DNA of 21,216 nt from Paulinella micropora (Eukaryota > Cercozoa > Imbricatea > Euglyphida), in assembly GCA_009731375.1 (NCBI GenBank), contig BJOX01000367.1, positions 305,416 to 326,631 of the forward strand, in the 5' to 3' direction. Each line of letters begins with the position of its first letter. Position 1 is the first letter of the stretch. Below the pieces are notes generated by a model. It searched no databases, had not been told where the DNA came from, and saw only the letters and a list, made by a program, of their open reading frames with translations. Below, one piece after another: positions 16,601-21,216 of the stretch. Position numbers and translations under genes: made by a program.

Positions 16601-17638
16601 AACAACAATACCGCCCGGCGCTCGTCGGTCAAGCTCAACCAGCTGAGCTTCGACACGGCGGACAGCCTCGTGCCCCTGCAGCCCTGGTCCGCCGCCGACG
16701 TGGGCGTGCGCGTGGCCGTGTCCAGCCAGCATGCCGACTACCCGGCCTGCACGGCGGCCAAGACCTTTGACTACGAGGCCGCCACGGACTGCTCGGCCTG
16801 GTACAGCGCGCCCGGCTATGACCCGGCCACGGGCCGCTACGTGGGCGCCAGCGGCCGCACCATCGGCAGCCGGGTCTTTCCGGGCGAGCACGTGACGTAC
16901 GACCTGGGCGCCGCCTACACGCTGACGCGCGTGGCGCTGTCGGTACGCTACGACGCCCACGTCAGCGGGCCCAACAACCTGACGCTGGGGATCAGCAACC
17001 AGTCCCTGGACGGCCCCTTCCAGCTGTGGCAGACGGGGGGGTGGCTGCCGTGGCAGGCGGACCAGCACGGCCGCGCCTGGTGGTTCGACCCCGGCAACGT
17101 CGTCACGGGCCGGTTCGTGACGCTGGTGGCGCAGCAGGTGGGCAACGGGACGCAGGGGTCTGCTGGCCTGGTGCTGCACGAACTTTTCTTCGACACGGCC
17201 GGCGTGGCCGCCGGCGACTGCGGCGGCAGCGCCATGCTGTGCGACAACCGGCCCGGCACGTACGCCTGCGCCCTGGGCCAGGACTGCCGGTCCTGGGGTT
17301 GCCCCGCGGGCTACCAGTGCGCCGAAAGCCCCGGGGGAGTGAGCTGCACCTGCACGCAGCTCGTCAACTTTGATTTTTACGTAGGCAGCTACCTGCCCGT
17401 CGGCCAGCAGAACTGGATCCTCGTCGACACTTCCACCTACAGCCCACCCTTTACCGCTTACAGTTGCCCCAAGTTGGTCAACAAGACTAACTGGCTGGGT
17501 GGCTATACGTACACGCACCAATTTCGTATTACGACTAATTTTAATAACCAATCGCAACTGGTCGAGATCTATCGCCTGGACGCGCTGAGCGGCTGGAACT
17601 TCAACCTGGGCTTCGTGTGCCAGCGGTACTCGTGCTAG
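10649..17638 (+). CDS. Giant secreted mosaic adhesin: BspA-like, P/T/S stalk, discoidin-like and EGF-like modules
   Basis: The start is ATG 10649; the GTG just before it is not needed. Residues 1-19 are a signal peptide ending AGA. Residues about 20-300 resemble BspA/DUF285 surface proteins: WGDG at 76-79 in a PKD-like strand region, then repeats such as [13 protein letters not shown] and DLSGW. Residues about 320-817 are a Pro/Thr/Ser stalk with 37-residue repeats. Residues 818-1780 hold five discoidin (F5/8 type C)-like modules with W-x-AFNG/AFDG, DYW, GEWLQ and LLGS motifs. An EGF-like Cys module is near 1787-1825, two further discoidin-like modules near 1845 and 2025, and a second EGF-like module at 2191-2236. 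A distinct 93-residue end with several N-x-S/T sites follows. There is no membrane anchor. It probably binds glycans at a surface. AATAAA follows 75 bases after the stop. Confidence 0.85.
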   Translation: MSIAWLGILWAALAPRAGAYCVLPRREPFSTDLVLELSVLAGGTTWTLPMAGANGARRRRAAQAGDGLVVFLVVFWGDGTPAQSCSSAEPCAHTFRGGGLFQVLVAGPVVGWAMTPEWRQQQTGGVGLLRIIQWGGLQLAPGTGYHFYGEAALVSLPSLSDLDTSHVTSLAYSFAELSLAACFDVSGLQTGSVTSLRAAFADSPCLKFANVSGWDTSRVLDTVWLFRGTAATTIPGLERWNLTQLVNATGMFAAAAELRADLSGWRLDNLREAGGLLAGAPLLAQDLSGWGANLTAQSCLELVQASGLAAWQAPLTCQQWLPPPEASSLPSPPRSPGLSSSPAASPSQTPAGPGPPSSPGATGSPTRSPTTTHSETPAGPGPPSSPGATGSPTPTPTPSPSATGSPTRSPSTTHSQTPAGPGATGSSTPTPTPTPSPSATGSPTRSPSTTHSETPAGPGATGSSTPTPTPTPSPSATGSPTRSPSTTHSETPAGPGATGSSTPTPTPTPSPSATGSPTRSPSTTHSETPAGPGATGSSTPTPTPTPSPSATGSPTRSPSTTHSETPAGPGATGSSTPTPTPTPSPSATGSPTRSPSTTHSETPAGPGATGSSTPTPTPSPSATGSSTPTRSPTTTHSETPVGPGATGSSTPTPTPSPSATGSSTPTPTPSPSATGSPTLTRSPPGSSTPTGSATASASATWSPTPTPTPSPSATGSPTPTRSPPGSSTPTPTPSPSATGSPTPTRSPPGSSTPTPTPSPSATGSPTPTRSPPGSSTPTPTPTGSATASASATWSLTATPSGSPSPTATVTRTPSQSPNYCAAGPSVVPFFQNFSADVSGPWAATCSGLQSTSRRCWHAFDGTEYPGQRLAVGAAPREWLSRGYYLGSESRAPGSYVGPTTTSTTRNEQLAGEWLQLRRLDGQPVRLTDFTLAGYLPGTARPPWRGGAPRRLYLAATAQGSDEGNWTVLYETPRDGQEDAWGYRWRRNYVLNASGDYLAYRWIFAEVYPYYNRTGRGATPTWDNATSRTDPDQEWSLAASSYAANAQHVWRAFNGRADVVTDYWSSAAGTYLAPGGLPAAGAAVTYNVDGGGSVVGEWLQVSHSQSRWRVASFTLTARHTYSEEAPRTFRLLGSQGGGAWAILYTQSSPLTAAYWADPNRSHTFAVAGTAGSFYTTFRLVVLETLSVYGSAVVGELSFALEELALRNQPQGYSDPGSVAQLLAPVWNHKAGYAGQDADVVLSSSSSLGVDQDVWYAFDGAAQTDANYWSCSAAELYNSTAYGIALFNLSNTSWIDGNLTWRGAWVQAEYRRGARRVVQFRPVPRYGLGQKAPKTSVLLGSHDGGQQWSTLYLDMMPPASATRPLTLPPGLDAYALLRFVAVNTRADSLGPGYLVPAELGELWLEFEGADGWSRSSSGFEITPQYGLHDVKLAFNGLAATAGDFWCSPRGYQTNGLVDQSAAAQTPNVDGTTTVWGEWVQLAHSSTARRVRSLFLTARQTYFDEAPRRFRLLGSQDGAAWTTVYHADPVPTTPAWGAGAAQTKQFDVPAGAGAYRLYRFVVTETGQVYGNAILGDLALDFEDPRAPWPVPNASDGWSVDASSLLVEAGFDHGAWRAFNGLANAQEDYWCSRAGTYYANGTANPGSAAGTPNVDGAATLYGEWLQLAHSARRRRLVSLTLTARFQYSSEGGPRKFSLLGSNDTLSWQTLVGQASALAWAGGTNQTKTWAVPAAGAGRWAHSVFRLVVTETTNPYGVAQVGEMSLAFEDAELSAEVPELYPALVQGPAGSCGPGQRCESQAGGFGCPCATGFAAAAVGGCADTDECTFRRSPVPQPNRTFTLADRGTTCLPSSYSGNDGCEQAFKAQPNPLGGVWTSGPEFGAANGTCTPSCGTDTIPPGTWLTVNLGAAYRLRAVGIRPAAGSAQDTAPQNMSVYASLYIMSLTTSYWGSLRKLDWLNAAEPDLVWFELPPRPAKFAQLVVHSVGNPNNNTARRSSVKLNQLSFDTADSLVPLQPWSAADVGVRVAVSSQHADYPACTAAKTFDYEAATDCSAWYSAPGYDPATGRYVGASGRTIGSRVFPGEHVTYDLGAAYTLTRVALSVRYDAHVSGPNNLTLGISNQSLDGPFQLWQTGGWLPWQADQHGRAWWFDPGNVVTGRFVTLVAQQVGNGTQGSAGLVLHELFFDTAGVAAGDCGGSAMLCDNRPGTYACALGQDCRSWGCPAGYQCAESPGGVSCTCTQLVNFDFYVGSYLPVGQQNWILVDTSTYSPPFTAYSCPKLVNKTNWLGGYTYTHQFRITTNFNNQSQLVEIYRLDALSGWNFNLGFVCQRYSC
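11890..12444 (+). repeat. Five 111-bp tandem repeats in the stalk
   Basis: Units begin at 11890, 12001, 12112, 12223 and 12334 and each encodes 37 residues such as [19 protein letters not shown]. The units from 12001 onward look identical by eye. Shorter and diverged relatives extend on both sides from about 11690 to 13090. The period is a multiple of three, so copy changes keep the frame. Confidence 0.9.
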
Positions 17639-17712
17639 GCGCTCCTGCCCTCTGGCCGGCGCTGGCTGCGCTGGCTCGTGGGGGGGGGAGGACCTCCTCG
17701 CCTTGTCGCGGG

Positions 17713-17718
17713 AATAAA
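17713..17718 (+). terminator. AATAAA polyadenylation signal
   Basis: AATAAA lies 75 bases after the adhesin stop, in a small A-rich island of an otherwise GC-rich region. Confidence 0.65.
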
Positions 17719-17786
17719 AAGGTCCTGCAAGTTTGGCACTCAACTAGGCTGGCAGAAAAAGGTCCTGCCGGTTTGGCACTCACCCG
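17715..17786 (+). repeat. Two-copy direct repeat after the adhesin polyadenylation signal
   Basis: AAAAAGGTCCTGCAAGTTTGGCACTCA and AAAAAGGTCCTGCCGGTTTGGCACTCA differ at only two bases and lie about 41 bases apart. Each begins with the A-run that completes AATAAA in the first copy. Confidence 0.75.
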
Positions 17787-18241
17787 GACAGTGGACACGA
17801 GCGTCTCGGCCCCCCCCCAGGAGTCCAGTCCACCCCCGGGGGCGTGCCGGTTTTGTTGCTGGGGGGAAGCGCTAAGCGCAAGGAGGGGGGAAAGGGCACT
17901 GCTTCCTCCTCCCCCCCAGGCAGGCGGCGGCGGCGGTACTCGTGCCAGCCGCCCGCCCCCTCCCCCGCCCAGCGAATACCCGGGAGGGGGACCACGTCCG
18001 CGGGCGGGCACGCGGGCGGGCACGCGGCCGGCGCACGGGGGGGGGGGGCCGAGACGTGGGCGGGCACGCGGCCGGCGCGCGGGGCGGGGCGCCACGCTCG
18101 GGCGCGTGGGCTGGGGGGCCGGAACGTGGGGGCGGACAACTCCCCCCCGGCAGGAGTGGCGCCTTCCGTGTGTCTCCTTTCCCCTCGCTGGCCTCCCCCC
18201 CAGAATCCGCTGCCCGGGCGCCGCGCACCGGGTCGCCGCGC

Positions 18242-19756
18242 ATGGAGCCCCCTGCCCCCCCGCTGCCCGGCTGGGTTGACCCGCCGGGACCCGACGACGA
18301 GCCGGAGCCGCCGGGGCGGCCGTTGATCGACGTGGAGGCGGGCGCGGGCTTGCTGTGCGTACCGGGGGCCGGGCCCAGGTGCTTGTCCGGGCGTTTTGGC
18401 GTGCCGGGCAGGTTCGACCCCCGGTGCACCTCGTCGCCCATCCCCTGCCTCGTCTTGTCGCCCGAGGTGGCGACCAAGCTGTTGCGCAGCCTGCTCTGGG
18501 CTTTTGTGCTGGGCGGTGGCTCGTGGGGCGTGGTCGCTAGCCTGCAGGAGGTGTGTGGCGGCGGCGGCCAGCCCCCCTGTGCCTGTTGGTCGTGCGAGCT
18601 GAGGCGCGTGTCGCACTGCTGGCACGACCTCGACGGTTGTTGGTGCTGGAAGTGCCGGGTGAGGGAACGCTTTCCCGAGAGGCGGTTGCTGGTGTACGCC
18701 GAGGGCGGAGCAGAAGACGAGCGCCCCCACCTGCTCGAGCTCGGCTCCCGGATTGCGGCCCGGTTGGACCTGGGCTTCTGGAGCTCCGACGCGGCGTGGG
18801 AGAAAACGGGCTTGTCTAGGCTGTGCCGGGAGCGGCCGGCCTGGCTCGAGCAGCTGGAGCCACTCTGTGCGGCGCTGGGGTGCCAGAGCCAGTGGCAGGA
18901 GGCGCTGCGCGGGGGCCGCCGCCCGGCCGGGGCCCGCGGGGACCGCCGGCCCAGGCGTTTGCTGGCTGTCCTGTCGGAGCCCAGGGCCTCTGCCTGCGCC
19001 TGCCGTGCCTGCCGGCGGTACAATGCGCTAGGCAAGCTGGGCCTGCCCGACCAAGCGCAGCTTTGCGCCCAGGAGGGCTGCGGCCACGCGGGCCCGGCCC
19101 CGGAGACGCGCCGGGGGGCGCTGGCCTACCACTTGCAAAGGCAACGCAGCCTGCTACAACGCTTGTCCTGCCAGAACATTTGGTGGGTCAGGTATGACTC
19201 TCGGGGGGAAGTGGCCCTGCAGCCCCGTCACGACGTGTTCCAGGGTTTCGCCAAGACCACTGCCTGTCTCGACGGCCTGTGCGCCTTGGTCGACCGGGCC
19301 GAGCCGGCCAGGACGGGCCAGCCGCAGGGCCGGGACTGTGCTTTTGGCTACTGGGGCAGGGACGGCCAAAGGAAGCTGTGTGTCTTCCTAGCGCAGGGGC
19401 CGGACGGCTCCGCGCTCCGGGACGAGTGCCACCGGTGGCGGCGAGAGAGGGGGTTCGTGTGTACCTTGGCCGAGTACTTGCACCCGGTCGCGGTGCTCAG
19501 CTGGAGCGAGAAGCACTCGCCCGCCGGCAGCCCGACTACCAGCCAGGGCCGGGCCGCGCGCCGTGTCGTCCGCATGCTACAATCGGCACAGGCGAGGGCC
19601 GGCCCGGGGGCTAGGGAAGGCCGCGGCGTCCAGTGGCCCCGGCCGCACCGGCTGGTGGACGGGCTGCTAGTGCCGGGCGGTGAGGTTTTCGCCTATGACG
19701 GCTTCCAGGCCTACCAGCCCGTGCTGCTGTATTTCTCGCAGCACGACAGTGAGTAG
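18242..19756 (+). CDS. Cys-rich protein with two zinc-type clusters, 504 residues
   Basis: The start is ATG 18242 (MEPPAPPLPGW), the first in a frame that is open upstream only through GC-rich noncoding sequence. The N-terminus is acidic and Pro-rich. Residues about 80-101 (LLWAFVLGGGSWGVVAS) are fairly hydrophobic but short of a clear membrane span. Two Cys-rich patches follow: CACWSCELR with CWCWKCRVRE at about 113-140, and CACRACRRYN with CAQEGCGH at about 250-282. Each has the CxxC spacing of zinc sites. The C-terminal half has conserved-looking aromatic stretches (NIWWVRYDSRGEV, CAFGYWGRDG) and ends after YDGFQAYQPVLLYF. No family recognised with confidence. It follows the adhesin on the same strand after 603 bases, with its own AATAAA 220 bases after the stop. 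Confidence 0.7.
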   Translation: MEPPAPPLPGWVDPPGPDDEPEPPGRPLIDVEAGAGLLCVPGAGPRCLSGRFGVPGRFDPRCTSSPIPCLVLSPEVATKLLRSLLWAFVLGGGSWGVVASLQEVCGGGGQPPCACWSCELRRVSHCWHDLDGCWCWKCRVRERFPERRLLVYAEGGAEDERPHLLELGSRIAARLDLGFWSSDAAWEKTGLSRLCRERPAWLEQLEPLCAALGCQSQWQEALRGGRRPAGARGDRRPRRLLAVLSEPRASACACRACRRYNALGKLGLPDQAQLCAQEGCGHAGPAPETRRGALAYHLQRQRSLLQRLSCQNIWWVRYDSRGEVALQPRHDVFQGFAKTTACLDGLCALVDRAEPARTGQPQGRDCAFGYWGRDGQRKLCVFLAQGPDGSALRDECHRWRRERGFVCTLAEYLHPVAVLSWSEKHSPAGSPTTSQGRAARRVVRMLQSAQARAGPGAREGRGVQWPRPHRLVDGLLVPGGEVFAYDGFQAYQPVLLYFSQHDSE

Positions 19757-19975
19757 CCGGCCCGTGCGACGTTAGCTCAGTCAAAGCAAAGACGTTCTCG
19801 GGGCACTGCCTTCAGCCGGGCTCGCTGCAGCGGGGATATCCAGAAGAGTAACGCATACTAAAGCTCTCGTCTGCTCTGTTCTTTTCCGGGGTAGCTGGTT
19901 TCTGGCAACCTTGGGGTCCCTTGTTACTTTTGTTTGGTTTCCTGGCCAAGTTTCCTGCCAACCTAGGTTTTATTA

Positions 19976-19981
19976 AATAAA
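19976..19981 (+). terminator. AATAAA polyadenylation signal
   Basis: AATAAA, overlapped by ATTAAA at 19972-19977, lies 220 bases after the stop of the 18242-19756 gene. Confidence 0.65.
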
Positions 19982-20185
19982 GATTAGTCCAACTGTTAAC
20001 TCAAAAGGCGGGGGCGGGCCGGCGTCTTGTCTGGTCGGCCTGGTCGTAGTGGTAGCTTGGGTGGTGCTCATGGTTGGTGGGTCGGCTAGCGCTTTGTGGG
20101 TGAGAAAGCAGGCCCCGGCCTACGGGCCGCGCGGGCACGGCCCGCGCGCCCCCTGCGCCTGGCGTGGGGCGTGCTNNNNNNNNNN

Positions 20186-20216
<31 letters not shown>
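20186..20216. repeat. Run of 31 G next to a gap
   Basis: An unbroken G homopolymer begins exactly where the 10-N gap (20176-20185) ends. Its true length and even its existence are uncertain. Confidence 0.5.
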
Positions 20217-20594
20217 CGACGAGGGGTCTCCGCCACTCTCCGTGCCAGAGCGCCCCGCCCGCGCCGGCACGGCCCACGCCGGCAGCCCACGCCGGCGGTG
20301 GACGCGACCGCGTGCCTAAGGGGGGGAAGGGGCACGCCCCCGGCCGCAGGAGGCAGGGGGGCGCCCCGTGGGCGTGGGGGTCGGCGCGCGTCGTCGTCTC
20401 CCCCCCTCCGCCCTTCCGCGGGTCGTGGCCTGCGCCCAGCAGGGGGCCGGGGGGTGGCGCGGGCCACGCCATACGTGCGCTGGTGGGCGCCCAGGTAGGC
20501 GCCGGGTCCGGGGGCGCGGGCCCGGGGGGGCGCGGGCCTGTGTGCGCGCGGGGGCTCTCCCCCCCCCTCCCCACCGCCACGCGCGCTGCCCCTC

Positions 20595-20647
20595 CCCGCG
20601 GTCCCGTCCTCGNNNNNNNNNNACACAGGCCCGCGGTCCCGTCCTCG
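20595..20647. repeat. 18-bp identical ends around a 10-N gap
   Basis: CCCGCGGTCCCGTCCTCG occurs at 20595-20612, ending at the gap 20613-20622, and again at 20630-20647. This looks like two contig ends that overlap and were not merged. Confidence 0.75.
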
Positions 20648-20676
20648 CTCCAAAAACCAACCAACTGGCTAGCCAG

Positions 20677-21216
20677 ATGAGCCAAGCGGTCACTGCGTCT
20701 TGCCCCACCGCCGCCGAGCCGGGCGACCCCGTAGAACTACTGCTCCTGCTCAGGGGTGGGCCCGACGGCTTCGAAGCCAGCTTCCGCCACCTAGTGCGCC
20801 GCACCCCGCCCACCGCCCTCCGCTACCTGTTCCAGAGCCGGTGCCTGTTTGGCGCCGGTCCGTCGTCCTGGCCGCGCCTGGCCGAACTGTGCCTGGAGGA
20901 GGACCAACCCGCCGCGGCAGCGGAGTGCTACGAAAGCGCTGAACAGGAGGCGCTCGAGTGCGCGGAGTGGCTGAGCTCACGCGCGGCCGGCGTGGCTATC
21001 CCGTATGGTTCGTTCGCGCTAGCCGAAGGGTTCTTCAGCCTCTGGCACAGAAAGACGGGCCAGTGGCTGCTGCGGCCCAGAGCCACGCCCGGACTGCGGG
21101 ACCTCTGGGATTGTTATGAGAGGCTCGCGGCGGGCGCCGTCCGGGCCTCGCCGCTGCCCGGCCAAGCCCTGCAGGACCTGGGGAGTACGTGTGCGTTGGA
21201 CGCGGCCGTGCTGGGC
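20677..21216 (+). CDS. Unknown protein, 3' end beyond window, at least 180 residues
   Basis: ATG at 20677 (MSQAVTASC) opens a frame of 180 codons with no stop up to the window end. The product is helical and Leu/Ala/Glu-rich. LAELCLEEDQPAAAAECYESAEQEALECAE and IPYGSFALAEGFFSLWHRKTG have the alternating small and aromatic residues of TPR or Sel1-like helical repeats, but the match is loose. An acidic middle and several Cys are seen; no signal peptide. Balanced composition and the less GC-extreme sequence from 20640 on support a real gene. GCTAGC lies a few bases before the ATG. It is on the same strand as the adhesin and the 18242 gene, 920 bases after the latter. Confidence 0.65.
   Translation, partial: MSQAVTASCPTAAEPGDPVELLLLLRGGPDGFEASFRHLVRRTPPTALRYLFQSRCLFGAGPSSWPRLAELCLEEDQPAAAAECYESAEQEALECAEWLSSRAAGVAIPYGSFALAEGFFSLWHRKTGQWLLRPRATPGLRDLWDCYERLAAGAVRASPLPGQALQDLGSTCALDAAVLG

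Larger units (their letters stand above)
17639..18241. other. Intergenic region with 3' signals and GC-rich repeats
   Basis: The 603 bases hold the adhesin polyadenylation signal, a two-copy repeat right after it, and further on the 21-bp direct repeat GGGCGGGCACGCGGCCGGCGC at 18014-18034 and 18058-18078. A run of eleven or more G lies near 18038-18048. The promoter of the 18242 gene must be in the right part. I see no gene. Confidence 0.6.
19757..20676. other. Long intergenic region with two gaps and low-complexity sequence
   Basis: The 920 bases start with a less GC-rich 3' untranslated region up to the polyadenylation signal at 19976. A hairpin (GCGCGGGC, loop ACG, GCCCGCGC, 20129-20147), a 10-N gap, a run of 31 G, Pro/Gly/Arg-type low-complexity sequence and a second 10-N gap follow. 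Reading frames in the last part pass through N and G runs and have only low-complexity translations, so I call no gene. Confidence 0.6.

Noticed and set aside
18242-19756. Herpesvirus-type Cys-rich packaging protein
   Set aside because: Only general CxxC patches agree; no specific shared motif was seen, and RPB5 nearby argues against a herpesvirus.
19765-19840. Possible tRNA because of TTAGCTCAG
   Set aside because: No matching D-stem, no GTTCGA-type T-loop and no acceptor stem could be found.
20049-20685. Several reading frames in the last intergenic region
   Set aside because: They cross N and G31 runs and translate to low-complexity Gly/Pro/Arg sequence.

Overview
The window is a scaffold of uncultivated, probably viral, DNA built from at least two very different pieces. 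Bases 1-1500 are AT-rich (roughly one third G+C by eye). Bases 2128-21216 are extremely GC-rich (roughly 70% G+C, with long C and G runs). They are joined only by a 627-base run of N (1501-2127). Three more 10-N gaps lie at 6595-6604, 20176-20185 and 20613-20622. Two of these are flanked by the same sequence on both sides, which suggests contig ends that overlap but were not merged.

The AT-rich piece holds the C-terminal end of a probable family B DNA polymerase of the protein-primed type found in virophages and polinton-like viruses. It also holds two related small genes of the DUF3820 (FGKYKGK) type, each interrupted by an apparent one-base deletion, a small intact hypothetical gene between them, and the C-terminal end of a minus-strand gene that runs into the N gap. 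Two hairpins close transcription units. This looks like a virophage or polinton-like element, or another small AT-rich DNA virus.

The GC-rich piece is compact, shows no introns and has genes on both strands. AATAAA or ATTAAA signals follow most stop codons, so the 3'-end processing is eukaryotic in type. The clearest anchor is a minus-strand gene at 7216-8094 for an RNA polymerase subunit RPB5 with a complete C-terminal domain and an added N-terminal Cys cluster. A virus-like gene layout plus a divergent RPB5 points to a very GC-rich giant DNA virus (Nucleocytoviricota or a related lineage). A compact protist genome is not excluded.

Order in the GC-rich piece: a frameshifted leucine-rich-repeat-like gene (-, 2136-4263); an unrecognised 459-residue gene (-, 4688-6067); a divergent intergenic region with a 40-bp double-palindrome repeat; a gene with an acidic middle part whose 5' end is lost in a gap (+, to 7170); RPB5 (-), which shares one overlapping polyadenylation site with the previous gene; a basic/acidic CxxC...CxxH protein (+, 8349-8885); a 56-residue Cys-rich gene (+, 9046-9216); a single-pass membrane protein (-, 9648-10262); a 2,329-residue secreted mosaic adhesin (+, 10649-17638) with a BspA-like head, a roughly 500-residue Pro/Thr/Ser stalk, seven discoidin-like modules and two EGF-like modules; a 504-residue Cys-rich protein (+, 18242-19756); and a gene cut by the window end (+, from 20677). 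The membrane protein and the adhesin are divergent neighbours and may form a surface module. The remaining genes are probably lineage-specific.
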